From contig JAHLKX010000001.1 of the NCBI GenBank assembly GCA_020444515.1, positions 806,001 through 870,000 of the forward strand: 64,000 nucleotides of DNA. The letters are read 5' to 3'. The number at the start of each line of letters is the position of its first letter. The first letter of the stretch is position 1. Source of the DNA: Bacteroidota bacterium. GTDB lineage: Bacteria; Bacteroidota; Bacteroidia; Bacteroidales; JAADJA01. The notes under the pieces were generated by a model. It had not been told where the DNA came from. It made no database searches and was given only the letters and a program-made list of their open reading frames with translations. Position numbers and translations under genes: made by a program. This document shows positions 26,135-35,595 of this stretch, piece after piece.

Positions 26135-26596
26135 ATGGTAAAGGGAACCAAAATCACGCGATTAGGGGGATCGCTGAGCAACAATTTTAACTTCGCACCT
26201 CTCAAAGTAAAAGGAGTTATCATTACAATATTTATCATCACCTATCTGACCAGCAGTTCCTGGGCTCAGGAAATGGATACGTTATCAATGGGTGAAAATA
26301 AAGCACAAACTCTGAAATATCTAAGATCTTTGGCTTCTGTTGAAAAAGAAAATTGTGAAAAAGCCAAATTTATTACCAATTACGAAATTGACCTGACATC
26401 AGGAAAGGAAGTAATGGTAACCAAAGATTCCTGGATTAAAGCAGAACCTTCTGTGGAAGCAAAAAATTGCAACACCCTGATTCCAGAGCACTCCATTGTT
26501 AAGATATACAGCAGTGTATGTAAAGAAAATTTTTATGCTGTAAAATTTAAGAATAAATGGGGATTTATTGCCAGTGAGGTGATTGAGCAATTTTGA
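26135..26596 (+). CDS. Small exported protein with SH3-like fold
   Basis: 153 residues. A long N-terminal basic segment precedes a hydrophobic helix (GVIITIFIITYLTSSSWAQ) that looks like a signal peptide cleaved after WAQ. The mature part has three cysteines, and its C-terminal half (VMVTKDSWIKAEPS, VKIYSSV, YAVKFKNKWGFIASEVIEQF) follows the strand pattern of bacterial SH3 domains. Periplasmic or surface location expected. Function unknown. A plus-strand singleton, converging on folC 10 bases away. Confidence 0.7.
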   Translation: MVKGTKITRLGGSLSNNFNFAPLKVKGVIITIFIITYLTSSSWAQEMDTLSMGENKAQTLKYLRSLASVEKENCEKAKFITNYEIDLTSGKEVMVTKDSWIKAEPSVEAKNCNTLIPEHSIVKIYSSVCKENFYAVKFKNKWGFIASEVIEQF

Positions 26597-26606
26597 TTAA
26601 TCCTTT

Positions 26607-27896
26607 TTACAGCACTTCCGCTACAACAAATGTACTTCCCCCGATGAACACAAGGTCATCGGGGTTGGAAGCTTTCAATGCAGCCGCATAGGCTTCAGCA
26701 ACCGAATCATATTTTATCCCGGACAATCCTTCATTTTGAGCTGTGGCTTTTAGTGTTTCGGCTGGCAATCCCCGAGGTATATTGGCTTTGCAAAAATAAT
26801 AACTGGCATCCTTTGGCCATAAAGACAAAATCTCTGATATTTCTTTGTCTGCAACAACCCCCAATACAACATGAAGTTGTTGATGAGGTGTATTCCGTAT
26901 TTGTTCCACAACCTGTTTTATTCCATCCAGGTTATGAGCCGTATCACAGATAACCAGTGGCTTTTCTGATAGCATTTCCCATCGTCCCCGTATGCCTGTA
27001 TTTGATTTAACGTTCTTCACTCCCATCTCAATGGAATTTCTTGGAAGATGCCATCTAGTATTGTTTAATAAACTCGTTGCTGCCATGGCAGTTAAAATAT
27101 TTTTTAATTGGTAGTTACCTGTCAAAGGAGAGCTCAAATTATAAAAATCCTTCTTTTCAAAAGATTGTACGGCATAATTTACAATATTAGGTTCATTCGC
27201 TTTTTTACGTGTAATATGAAATATATCTTCTGCGGAAAAAATAGGTGCCTTTTTTGCCAGGGCAGTTGCATTAAAAATCGATTCTATTTCCAATTGACGT
27301 TCTCCGATCATAACAGGAACACCAGGTTTGATGATCCCGGCTTTTTCAACTGCGATCTTTTCAAGTGTATCCCCCAGGAATTGAGTATGATCCATGCCGA
27401 TGTTGGTAATTACGGAGAGTATAGGATTTACTATATTACTTGAATCCAGACGCCCACCCATTCCGGTTTCCACAATGGCTATATCCACTTTCTCACAGGC
27501 AAAATAATGCATGGCCATGGCAAAAGTGTATTCAAAAAAGGAAGGTTTTATATGATCCAGTGAACGGATATGTTCATTGACGAATTGAACGATAAATGCT
27601 TCGGATACCCATTCCCCATTTATCCTGATGCGCTCCCGGAAGTCTTTTAAATGAGGTGAAGTAAACAGACCTGTGCGATATCCTGCTTCCTGAAAAATGG
27701 AAGCCAGAATATGACTGACAGAACCTTTTCCATTGGTGCCGGCTATATGAACTGATGGGAATTTTAATTGTGGATCACCCAGAATTCTGCAAATTTCAAT
27801 GGTGTTGGTCAGATCTGCCTTGTAGGCTGCAGGACCCAACCGCTGAAACATGGGTAGTTGTTGATATAGAAACTTAAGTGTTTCCTGGTAATTCAT
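26607..27896 (-). CDS. folC: Folylpolyglutamate synthase / dihydrofolate synthase
   Basis: 429 residues, Mur-ligase superfamily. The P-loop HIAGTNGKGS (53-59) is followed by FTSPHLKDFRERIRING, VETGMGGRLDSSN, TNIGMDHTQFLG and CDTAHNLDG, all standard FolC motifs. It adds glutamate to dihydropteroate and/or folates with ATP in the cytoplasm. It is the last gene of an exbB-exbD-tonB-folC run, and its ATG overlaps the TonB stop by one base. Whether it performs both activities cannot be decided here. Confidence 0.95.
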   Translation of the reverse strand: MNYQETLKFLYQQLPMFQRLGPAAYKADLTNTIEICRILGDPQLKFPSVHIAGTNGKGSVSHILASIFQEAGYRTGLFTSPHLKDFRERIRINGEWVSEAFIVQFVNEHIRSLDHIKPSFFEYTFAMAMHYFACEKVDIAIVETGMGGRLDSSNIVNPILSVITNIGMDHTQFLGDTLEKIAVEKAGIIKPGVPVMIGERQLEIESIFNATALAKKAPIFSAEDIFHITRKKANEPNIVNYAVQSFEKKDFYNLSSPLTGNYQLKNILTAMAATSLLNNTRWHLPRNSIEMGVKNVKSNTGIRGRWEMLSEKPLVICDTAHNLDGIKQVVEQIRNTPHQQLHVVLGVVADKEISEILSLWPKDASYYFCKANIPRGLPAETLKATAQNEGLSGIKYDSVAEAYAAALKASNPDDLVFIGGSTFVVAEVL

Positions 27897-28690
27897 TAAT
27901 TCTTTACAACAAAATGATAGGTAATGGTACCCCGTTGAAATTCGGCCGCATTCATATCGGCATTAAAAATGGCTTTTGAAGCTGCCTGTTCAGCCAAACG
28001 TCTCAATGTTGAATTGGTGGTGTTAGATCCTTTATCAATGGCCATTGCCTTAACAACTTTGCCATATTTATTAACAGTTATTTGAACCACAACCGTTCCG
28101 TTTTCCTGAAAGGTACTTGCCGGTTTAGGTAAAAAGCTTGGTTTTCGGCCTTCCAAATCCCAGTTATTTCCATCTCCAAAACCACCTTTGCCAAGGTATT
28201 CTTTGGCATCAATTGTTCCTTCCGGTTTTCCCTGATCTCCTTCTTTTCCGGTAATTCCTTCAGAAGTACTGGTATTGGGATCTTTGCTTTTACCTTTATA
28301 GAGTGCTGCAGGATTAACTTCCGGTTCCTTGTTCGTGACCTCTGGTTCAATCTTTTCCTCCGGGGATTCGATCACCGGTTTTTCTTCCGGAATATCCTCC
28401 TTTTTATTCTCAATGACTGGTGAAGGTTCAATGTCTTGTGTTACAATCTCTTCCTCAATATTTTCTTTTATGGGTGGGGGTGGTACATTTTTTTCAACCG
28501 TAGCAGATTTAAGGGGTTGTACACTCCCGGTTCCTTCCATATCAGAACCCAGATTTACTTCCACTCCTTCTTCGCCCGGCAAGGGAAGCGCCGTTGTAAA
28601 TCCAAGGAAAATTAAAAGGGCCGCAATGATAAGGTGAAAAATCACCGTCCCAATAATGCCTTTTATTCTGTATGTATCATTTTCTTTCAA
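27896..28690 (-). CDS. TonB family energy transducer
   Basis: 264 residues. A single N-terminal membrane helix (about 11-33) is followed by a long periplasmic Pro/Glu/Lys-rich spacer (PPPPIKENIEEEI, EEKPVIESPEEKIEPE) and a Gly-rich stretch. The C-terminal domain (NGTVVVQITVNKYGKVVKA) is TonB/TolA-like. It would couple the ExbB-ExbD proton channel to outer-membrane transporters. It sits directly after exbD (31-base gap). The C-terminal domain is short and TolA is an alternative. Confidence 0.87.
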   Translation of the reverse strand: MKENDTYRIKGIIGTVIFHLIIAALLIFLGFTTALPLPGEEGVEVNLGSDMEGTGSVQPLKSATVEKNVPPPPIKENIEEEIVTQDIEPSPVIENKKEDIPEEKPVIESPEEKIEPEVTNKEPEVNPAALYKGKSKDPNTSTSEGITGKEGDQGKPEGTIDAKEYLGKGGFGDGNNWDLEGRKPSFLPKPASTFQENGTVVVQITVNKYGKVVKAMAIDKGSNTTNSTLRRLAEQAASKAIFNADMNAAEFQRGTITYHFVVKN

Positions 28691-28721
28691 AAGTCACTGA
28701 TCTTAATTTAGGTTGTGAACG

Positions 28722-29144
28722 CTACCCCTTTCTCTTTGGACTTGTGGCCATAATCACTTTATGCGATGTATTAAATCTTTTATTCAAGTCATTTACGATA
28801 TCAATCACATTTACAACATATTGAACTGGAACAGTCTTATCTGCTTCAAGCCGGATGGAGGCACTTTCTTTTCCTTCGAGTTTTTCGAACAGACCCAATT
28901 TTAGGGCTTCATCACTTACTTGAACTCCCTGAAGAAAGTATTCATAATTGTTATTGATAGATATTACAATCTTGGGTGGTTTCTCAATGGTCCGGCTGTT
29001 ACTTTGGGGCAATAACAATTTGATGGCATTGGGAGCTACCAAAGTAGAAGTCAACATAAAAAATATCAACAACAAAAAAACCAGATCCGACATGGAAGCC
29101 ATATTGATATCTGCTTTTCGCTTATTCCTTGATTGTATAGCCAT
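28722..29144 (-). CDS. exbD: ExbD/TolR family biopolymer transport protein
   Basis: 140 residues. Short cytoplasmic basic start, one membrane helix (MSDLVFLLLIFFMLTST) with the essential proton-path aspartate D20, then a periplasmic domain ending KVIMATSPKR. Partner of the ExbB gene 21 bases upstream and of the TonB-like gene downstream; together they use the proton gradient to energise outer-membrane uptake. Confidence 0.94.
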   Translation of the reverse strand: MAIQSRNKRKADINMASMSDLVFLLLIFFMLTSTLVAPNAIKLLLPQSNSRTIEKPPKIVISINNNYEYFLQGVQVSDEALKLGLFEKLEGKESASIRLEADKTVPVQYVVNVIDIVNDLNKRFNTSHKVIMATSPKRKG

Positions 29145-29165
29145 GGTATATAATTCCTGTAATGA

Positions 29166-29891
29166 TTATTTTTTTGCAGGTTCGTGCAATACATCCATAA
29201 ATTCCGTAGCTTTTGCTTCAAGCAGAAACACCAGTTTTTCGATCCGGCTCACCAGTATATTGTAGCATACATAGGCAATAATGCCCACAATTAATCCTGC
29301 GACCGTGGTCACCATCGCCTGGTAAATTCCGGTACTCAATAAAGCAATATCGATGTTATTACCAGCCATTGACATATCGTAGAAAGCCCTGATCATCCCC
29401 ATCACTGTACCCAAAAAACCGAGCATGGGTCCAGCTCCGGAAATTGTTGCCAGTCCCGCAATATTTTTTTCAAGGCGAGAAACTTCTAGTTTACCCACAT
29501 TTTCGATGGCTGTATTTACATCATTAAGTGGTCTGCCAATTCGAGAAAGTCCTTTTTCAATCATTCTGGCAATGGGTGAATCATTGTTCCGGCACAATGT
29601 AACGGCGGAATCGATTCGGCCATCATGAATAAAATCACGGATATTATTCATAAAGTTCTTTTCTTCTTTGGTACCCCTGGCAATGGCAAAATAACGTTCT
29701 ATAAATATGTAGACCGCAATGATACTTAAAACTACCAGTATCGCAAGAATCCAACCACCCTTCATGGCCATATCCATGAGCGACATGGTCATTTCCGATT
29801 GTTCCTGACCAGGTTGTCCCATCATAGCACTGGCAGTATCAGCAACCGCCTGCCCTGCTTTCGTAATCTGCAAAATAATCCCTGTAAACAT
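29166..29891 (-). CDS. exbB: MotA/TolQ/ExbB proton channel family protein
   Basis: 241 residues. Three membrane segments: WILAILVVLSIIAVYIFI near the N-terminus, and two after residue 140 (AGLATISGAGPMLGFLGTV and MVTTVAGLIVGIIAYVCY) carrying the proton-channel signatures. First gene of the Ton operon. Its start faces nhaD across a gap that holds a perfect 18-base palindrome. ExbB is preferred over TolQ because a TonB-like gene follows. Confidence 0.93.
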   Translation of the reverse strand: MFTGIILQITKAGQAVADTASAMMGQPGQEQSEMTMSLMDMAMKGGWILAILVVLSIIAVYIFIERYFAIARGTKEEKNFMNNIRDFIHDGRIDSAVTLCRNNDSPIARMIEKGLSRIGRPLNDVNTAIENVGKLEVSRLEKNIAGLATISGAGPMLGFLGTVMGMIRAFYDMSMAGNNIDIALLSTGIYQAMVTTVAGLIVGIIAYVCYNILVSRIEKLVFLLEAKATEFMDVLHEPAKK

Positions 29892-29967
29892 AGATGTTTT
29901 TTGTTATTTATAATGAAGTAAAATTACGTATTACAAATGTGAGGGTAAAAGTGTATCCTTATAATTT

Positions 29968-29985
29968 TTAACATTTAAATGTTAA
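29968..29985. promoter_or_regulatory. Perfect 18-base palindrome between exbB and nhaD
   Basis: TTAACATTT followed by AAATGTTAA, symmetrical with no spacer, 77 bases upstream of the exbB ATG and about 150 bases before the nhaD promoter. Operator candidate; the rest of the 298-base gap (29892-30189) shows only AT-rich sequence and the nhaD promoter. Confidence 0.4.
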
Positions 29986-30121
29986 TACCAAAAGGCTGAT
30001 TTTGGGACGATTATATTTGATTGATTCAGATAAATTGAATGTCAGTAAAATTTTTAGAACGCGTTAGATCAATGAAAAAAAAATGAAAAAATGAATCACA
30101 TACGATAATTTAGATATGTAA

Positions 30122-30153
30122 TTGTTATTTGTATTGAATTTCATTTACTTTTG
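30122..30153 (+). promoter_or_regulatory. nhaD promoter
   Basis: TTG at 30122-30124, a 21-base spacer and TACTTTTG at 30146-30153, an excellent match to the Bacteroidota -33/-7 consensus. It lies 36 bases before ATG 30190. Confidence 0.65.
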
Positions 30154-30189
30154 CAGCCAAAATATCAACCCCTAAAACGAAATAGTATT

Positions 30190-31599
30190 ATGTTTATTTT
30201 AATGGTAGTTGTTTTTATCCTGGGTTACACAGCCATAGCCCTGGAACATCCTCTCAAGGTAGATAAGGCTGCTTCAGCCATATTATTGGGTGTTATATTA
30301 TGGGTACTTTTCTTTATTGGCCGTGCAGATATATTGAGCATGGTTAATGATGCTGGAGAGCATATCAGTAAGTCATGGGCCCATTTCCTGCACCTGGAAG
30401 GTCAAGAGGCTAACAATCCCGAAGGTATGCTTCATTTTATCACGGATTTTTCAATTTTGGAACATCTGGCTGAAATTTCAACCATCCTTTTCTTTCTGTT
30501 AGGAGCAATGACCATAGTTGAAACCGTTGACCAACATCAGGGTTTTAAGCTGATAACGGACAAAATCAAGACTACCAGTAAAGTAAAATTACTGTGGATC
30601 CTTAGTTTTCTAACTTTCTTCATGTCAGCGGCGTTGGATAACTTAACAACCACCATTGTTCTTGTTGCGTTGCTTCGAAAACTTATTGCCGATCAAAAAA
30701 CACGCTGGTTCTTTGCCAGTATGGTTGTGTTGGCTGCCAATGCCGGTGGGGCCTGGTCGCCCATTGGTGATGTGACCACCATCATGCTGTGGATTGGTGG
30801 ACAGGTTACTACTGTTAATATCATTGCCATGGTATTTATTCCCAGTTTGGTAACCATGGTCATACCATTGATACTGTTATCTTTCACCATGAAAGGAGAT
30901 GTTGAGCGCCCTCAGATCAATGCCAATGAAGAAAGGGAATTTACAACACCCTTTGAACGCAGACTAATGCTGATTATGGGCGTTAGTGCATTGCTTTTTG
31001 TGCCTGTCTTTAAGACGGTAACACACCTCCCTCCTTATATGGGCATGCTATTTGGCCTTGGTGTTCTATGGGTTACTACTGAAATTATGCATCGTAACAA
31101 AGAATTGGTCGATAAACGAAAACTAACCATTGTTGGAGTTCTGCAAAAAGTGGATGTTCCCACCATTTTCTTTTTCCTGGGCATTCTTACTGCAGTAGCA
31201 AGTTTACAATCTGCCGGTCATTTGGGTCTTTTAGCTGGCTACCTCGACGAGCATCTCCATAATATATATGCCATTAACCTGATCATTGGTGTTTTATCGG
31301 CTATAGTGGACAATGTTCCACTTGTAGCAGGAGCCATGGGTATGTATGACATTGCCGCTGTTGGAGCCACGGGATATGAATCTGCTTTTATGGTGGATGG
31401 AATTTTCTGGGAATTCCTGGCCTATTGTGCCGGAACCGGTGGAAGCATCCTGATCATCGGATCTGCAGCTGGTGTTGCAGCCATGGGTATGGAAAAAATA
31501 GACTTCATTTGGTATCTCAAGAAAATTAGCTTGCTTGCTCTGATTGGTTATCTCGCAGGGGCAGCAGCCTATTATCTACAGATACAAATTTTGCACTAA
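30190..31599 (+). CDS. nhaD: NhaD-type Na+/H+ antiporter
   Basis: 469 residues, hydrophobic throughout with about 12-13 membrane helices. NhaD features seen: SAALDNLTTTIVLVALLRKL, NAGGAWSPIGDVTTIMLWIGG and AIVDNVPLVAGAMGMY, which contain the Asp/Asn/Thr residues typical of the IT superfamily ion path, and FLGILTAVASLQSAGHLG. It exchanges Na+ (or Li+) for protons at the inner membrane, consistent with a saline or alkaline habitat. The TTG at 30151 is not the start: it is part of the -7 box. A terminator hairpin follows directly after the stop. Confidence 0.93.
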   Translation: MFILMVVVFILGYTAIALEHPLKVDKAASAILLGVILWVLFFIGRADILSMVNDAGEHISKSWAHFLHLEGQEANNPEGMLHFITDFSILEHLAEISTILFFLLGAMTIVETVDQHQGFKLITDKIKTTSKVKLLWILSFLTFFMSAALDNLTTTIVLVALLRKLIADQKTRWFFASMVVLAANAGGAWSPIGDVTTIMLWIGGQVTTVNIIAMVFIPSLVTMVIPLILLSFTMKGDVERPQINANEEREFTTPFERRLMLIMGVSALLFVPVFKTVTHLPPYMGMLFGLGVLWVTTEIMHRNKELVDKRKLTIVGVLQKVDVPTIFFFLGILTAVASLQSAGHLGLLAGYLDEHLHNIYAINLIIGVLSAIVDNVPLVAGAMGMYDIAAVGATGYESAFMVDGIFWEFLAYCAGTGGSILIIGSAAGVAAMGMEKIDFIWYLKKISLLALIGYLAGAAAYYLQIQILH

Positions 31600-31604
31600 G
31601 ATTT

Positions 31605-31630
31605 AAAAGTGAGGCCTTGGCCTCACTTTT
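31605..31630. terminator. Bidirectional intrinsic terminator between nhaD and anmK
   Basis: A 12-base perfect stem (AAAAGTGAGGCC / GGCCTCACTTTT) followed by a T-run to 31634 on the plus strand and by T residues on the minus strand. The tip is TT, so the real loop is probably CTTG. Confidence 0.88.
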
Positions 31631-31632
31631 TT

Positions 31633-32691
31633 TTATCCTCTTACAATGATACCTGAACTTGAATCGCGACTGGCACCTGTGACTGATGATAAGCAGTTTA
31701 TTTTATTGGTCCATCGCAGGGTTCCTAAAAAAGCAAAAATCATTGCTTCCTTATAATGGATAAGTTCTTCGTCAGGAATATGAACTTCTAATTCAGTATG
31801 CTCCTTTAGTAGATTTACGAGGAAACTATTTAATGCACCCCCTCCTGTTACCATTAATCTGCCTTTTGGTTTTTTCAGTAATGCTTTGCCAATTTGATGC
31901 GCAACATGCTTAGAAAAAGTAGCCAGTTTATTTTCAACAGGGATATACGAATTATTTAATATTGGATGAACCTTATCTTCAACCCATTCTCTGCCCAATG
32001 ATTTGGGAAATGGCTTTTGATAGTAGTCAAGTCCATTTAGCTGATCCAACATTTTTTGATTTATTTGGCCTTTAGCTGCATTTTCACCTTGCGGATCAAA
32101 GTTAAGCCCTATTTGTTGGCTTAAATGATTGAGAACGATATTTACAGGGCAAATATCATAGGCTTGCCTTTTCCCATTTAATTCAAAAGAGATATTGGCA
32201 AATCCACCCAGATTCAGGCAAAAATCAAAAGAAGGGAAAAGCAATTGGTCGCCAATGGGAACAAGTGGGGCCCCCTGGCCCCCCAGGGCTACATCTAGGG
32301 AACGAAAATCATAAATAATCGGTAAATCAGTAACTGCAGCTATGGAATTTCCATTGCCAATTTGTAAGGTATAACCTTGATCAGGTTGATGAAATATGGT
32401 ATGGCCATGAGAAGCAATAAAATCGGGTTTTAAATTATGCTCATGCATAAATTGCTTTACCAAATGACCCAGGTATAAACCAAATTCATAATCGGTTTTG
32501 GTTAGCTTATTGCCATCTTCATGGAACAAATGATTCAGTAACTTAACCCATTCTGTCGAATACGGAATGGTTTGGGCAGCGTCGATGGTAAAGTACCACC
32601 TTTCTTTTTTGAGCCAGAAACGACAACAAGCCAGGTCAACCCCATCCATAGAGGTGCCCGACATAATCCCAATAGCTGTATAAACCTCCAT
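31633..32691 (-). CDS. anmK: Anhydro-N-acetylmuramic acid kinase
   Basis: 352 residues, normal for AnmK. The N-terminal ATP motif is IGIMSGTSMDGVDLACC; ASHGHTIFHQP and DLPIIYDFRSLDVALGGQGAPLVP are the substrate loop motifs; VTGGGALNSFL is the adenosine motif. It converts anhydro-MurNAc from recycled cell wall into MurNAc-6-phosphate. It abuts the murF stop without a spacer, so the two peptidoglycan enzymes form one transcript. Confidence 0.96.
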   Translation of the reverse strand: MEVYTAIGIMSGTSMDGVDLACCRFWLKKERWYFTIDAAQTIPYSTEWVKLLNHLFHEDGNKLTKTDYEFGLYLGHLVKQFMHEHNLKPDFIASHGHTIFHQPDQGYTLQIGNGNSIAAVTDLPIIYDFRSLDVALGGQGAPLVPIGDQLLFPSFDFCLNLGGFANISFELNGKRQAYDICPVNIVLNHLSQQIGLNFDPQGENAAKGQINQKMLDQLNGLDYYQKPFPKSLGREWVEDKVHPILNNSYIPVENKLATFSKHVAHQIGKALLKKPKGRLMVTGGGALNSFLVNLLKEHTELEVHIPDEELIHYKEAMIFAFLGTLRWTNKINCLSSVTGASRDSSSGIIVRG

Positions 32692-33984
32692 TTATAAAAA
32701 TTTAACTACCCTTTCCAGGGCATTTCCGCGTGAGCCTTTGATTAGTATGGTTTTCCCAGTGAGAGGAGATTTTTGTAGAAATTCAATTAACTGATCTGTT
32801 GATAAAAACCACCTCACTGGTTTTTTTGCAAAACCTTTAAAAGCCCGACCCACGAAAAAAACCTCATCAAATCCAAGCTTCTCTACCCTCTCAACCACAA
32901 GCTGATGTTCTTCCTCACTTACATCGCCCAGTTCCAGCATCTCACCCAGTATCAATGCTTTACTGGAATAATCACTTGAGCTGAAGTGTGCTATGGCAGC
33001 TTCCATGCTTGAAGGATTGGCATTATAAGCATCCAGAATTAATAAATTGTTGGTGGTCTCCAATACCTGCGAACGATTATTGGCCGGAACATATTCTGCC
33101 AAAGCCCGTTTGATTTCATTGGCCCCTACCTTAAAATACAATCCAATACAGACCGCAGCCAATATATTCTCAAAATTATAACCACCAGTTAACTTTGATT
33201 GAACAATAAATCGAGATGATCTTGATTCAATTTCCACATCAACATAAGGAAAACTGCGAATCATCTCGCCCTTACAGAATAAACCAGGACCACTTCCAAA
33301 TTTGATCCTCTCCAAACCATCACTCAGTTCATTCAATAATTGATTATCGGCATTCAAGAAAACCTTTTTCCCATGTTGACGGATATGTTTATACAATTCA
33401 GACTTGGTTTTAATCACGCCCTCAAAACCCCCAAATCCCTCCAGATGAGCTTTTCCTATATTGGTTATAATCCCGTAGTCAGGTTCAGCTATGGCAGATA
33501 ATAAACCGATTTCACCGGGATGATTAGCCCCCATTTCAACTACAGCATATTCTGTATCCTGCCGGATACGCAAGAGGGTAAGAGGAACTCCAATGTGATT
33601 ATTCAGGTTACCTTGTGTTGTATATGTCTTGTATTTCTTATCAAGGATGTGCCCAATCAATTCTTTGGTGGTTGTTTTTCCATTAGATCCGGTAATCGCA
33701 ATGATTGTGGTTTGGAGTGTTTTTCGATATCGGTGAGCCATTTCCTGCAGTGCTTTAAGTGAATCTTCTACATAAATGCAACCCGGAACATTTTCCAGAT
33801 CTGGATCATCAACTACTGCAACTGAAGCTCCATTTTCAAGACTTTTATGAGCATATTTATTCCCATCAAAACGCTCCCCCCGAATGGCAAAGAATATATC
33901 GTTTTTTTTAATATCTCTGGAATCTATGGAAATGGATGGATTGTCCTTGAAATATTTTAGTATTCTGTCAAGAGCTGACCTCAT
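32692..33984 (-). CDS. murF: UDP-N-acetylmuramoyl-tripeptide--D-alanyl-D-alanine ligase
   Basis: 430 residues. The N-terminal UDP-binding part contains SIDSRDIKKNDIFFAI; the ATP loop is ITGSNGKTTTKEL (99-106); then VEMGANHPGEI, TNIGKAHLEGFG and LILDAYNANPSSM. It adds D-Ala-D-Ala to the muramyl tripeptide in the cytoplasm. It lies between gldJ (upstream, behind a terminator) and anmK. The murF/gldJ/porU neighbourhood is also known in Flavobacterium, so this is old synteny. Confidence 0.96.
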   Translation of the reverse strand: MRSALDRILKYFKDNPSISIDSRDIKKNDIFFAIRGERFDGNKYAHKSLENGASVAVVDDPDLENVPGCIYVEDSLKALQEMAHRYRKTLQTTIIAITGSNGKTTTKELIGHILDKKYKTYTTQGNLNNHIGVPLTLLRIRQDTEYAVVEMGANHPGEIGLLSAIAEPDYGIITNIGKAHLEGFGGFEGVIKTKSELYKHIRQHGKKVFLNADNQLLNELSDGLERIKFGSGPGLFCKGEMIRSFPYVDVEIESRSSRFIVQSKLTGGYNFENILAAVCIGLYFKVGANEIKRALAEYVPANNRSQVLETTNNLLILDAYNANPSSMEAAIAHFSSSDYSSKALILGEMLELGDVSEEEHQLVVERVEKLGFDEVFFVGRAFKGFAKKPVRWFLSTDQLIEFLQKSPLTGKTILIKGSRGNALERVVKFL

Positions 33985-34047
33985 AATGTAAGTTCAATTT
34001 AGAATTATAAATTACAAATTTAAATCATTCTTGGGTGCAAAATAAAA

Positions 34048-34069
34048 CCCCGGATCAAAAGAACCGGGG
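34048..34069 (-). terminator. Terminator after gldJ
   Basis: On the minus strand a 6-base GC stem (CCCCGG / CCGGGG) with a 10-base loop, followed by TTTTATTTT. It separates gldJ from murF. Confidence 0.8.
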
Positions 34070-34097
34070 CCTCTGTATATTATTAAACAGTACGCTT

Positions 34098-35567
34098 TTA
34101 ATATCCGTCATCACTTCCCACACGATCCATTGCACATCTGAAACCAATATAATTGGTCGCATGGTTTTCGTCCAGGAATCGGCGCGTTGCCGGCATCATC
34201 CAATAGGAATTATCACGCCATGATCCACCTTTATACACTCTTGCGTGGTCGTTGATCATGGATGTTACGCTATAATCATACATCGTACTGGAGCCTGAAT
34301 CTTCTGTTTGACGCACCCAATCTTCACTGTTAATGGTTGATTGGAAATCACCATCCAGATAGTTGATATTATTGGCTTTTCTATAATTTCTTCGGTCTAC
34401 AAGGTCTTCAGTAGGAACTTCTTCGTATTGCAGCTGACCGAATTCATCTTTTTCTGCAATCAGTCCTTCAGAATCTCTAACCTTACGTTTAAATACATTC
34501 CCCCGGAAAGGATTCAAATCAGCCATATCTTCCGATGTCAATGGACGATACACATCCATTACCCATTCACTGACATTGCCGGCCATATTAAACAAACCAT
34601 AATCATTTGGCCAGAACGAACCGACCATGGCTGGTCCGATGGCTCCATCATTCAGATCACCAGCTACACCAGCATAGTCACCTGCTCCACGTTTATGGTT
34701 TCCAAGGAAAGCTCCATAATAATTCTTTTCATCTGTTCTGAGTACATGGCTGTTCCATGGATAAATTCTGCGATCAAGGACACGTTCATAAATCGTGTTT
34801 CCAATTAATCCGAGTGCAGCAAATTCCCATTCAGCTTCAGTTGGCAGCCTGTAACGTGGAAGTAAAATACCGTCTTCCATGCGGACTCTGCGTTCTCCAG
34901 TCCCATTGGGATTCAGATCCTGCATATTTCGGTTTACCAAACCTTCATATTGTCCGGCAAGATAAGCTTCTGTATTGAAATTATTTTCATTTAACTGGTC
35001 TGGGTCTAAATCGAGAATTCCAGCCTGCACCAGCAACATTTCATTTACACGATCGGTACGCCATGCACAATAATCTGTAGCTTGCACCCATGTAACACCA
35101 ACAACCGGATAATAATGATAGGCCGGGTGCCGCAGGTATAATTCTACCATTGGCTCATTATAAGCCAATCGATCACGCCAAACAAGGGTATCCGGTAAAG
35201 CTTTTTCATAAACTTCAGGGTAGTCCGTTCCAAACACACGGTTTAACCAATATAAATATTCCAGGTAATCCACATTGGCTACCTCTGTTTCATCCATATA
35301 GAAAGTTTTAACGGTCACACGGCGAGGCTGGTTGTTCCAGTCGTATTGCGGATCGTCATAGTTGGCTCCCATGGTAAAGGTTCCACCCTCAACCAAAACA
35401 AGGCCAGGACCTGTAATTTGTCCTTCATATTCGGCCACCTGAAAACCACCGTTTTTAGGATTGTTATACTCCCATCCCGTAGTAGCAGATTTTTGCTTAT
35501 TACAGGATGACATCATGAGCATGAACCCAATAATAGTAATAAATGAAAAGAAACTGAAGTACTTCAT
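34098..35567 (-). CDS. gldJ: Gliding motility / T9SS lipoprotein GldJ
   Basis: 489 residues. Lipoprotein signal peptide with the lipobox MMSSC. After the cysteine the sequence TGWEYNNPKNGGFQVAEYEG and GPGLVLVEGGTFTMG is that of GldJ, a member of the formylglycine-generating enzyme (SUMF1) fold family. The fold motifs LPTEAEWEFAA, NMAGNVSEWVMDVY and ARVYKGGSWRD are kept. GldJ sits in the periplasm or outer-membrane inner leaflet and is needed for gliding and T9SS stability. GldK/PorK is the main alternative, but the N-terminal motif favours GldJ. The PorP-like gene is 28 bases upstream. Confidence 0.9.
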   Translation of the reverse strand: MKYFSFFSFITIIGFMLMMSSCNKQKSATTGWEYNNPKNGGFQVAEYEGQITGPGLVLVEGGTFTMGANYDDPQYDWNNQPRRVTVKTFYMDETEVANVDYLEYLYWLNRVFGTDYPEVYEKALPDTLVWRDRLAYNEPMVELYLRHPAYHYYPVVGVTWVQATDYCAWRTDRVNEMLLVQAGILDLDPDQLNENNFNTEAYLAGQYEGLVNRNMQDLNPNGTGERRVRMEDGILLPRYRLPTEAEWEFAALGLIGNTIYERVLDRRIYPWNSHVLRTDEKNYYGAFLGNHKRGAGDYAGVAGDLNDGAIGPAMVGSFWPNDYGLFNMAGNVSEWVMDVYRPLTSEDMADLNPFRGNVFKRKVRDSEGLIAEKDEFGQLQYEEVPTEDLVDRRNYRKANNINYLDGDFQSTINSEDWVRQTEDSGSSTMYDYSVTSMINDHARVYKGGSWRDNSYWMMPATRRFLDENHATNYIGFRCAMDRVGSDDGY

Positions 35568-35595
35568 CTTTATTAAAATTTGAATGCAAACATAA

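Noticed and set aside
30151..30189. TTG start for nhaD
   Set aside because: The TTG is the last part of the -7 box; ATG 30190 gives the right leader.
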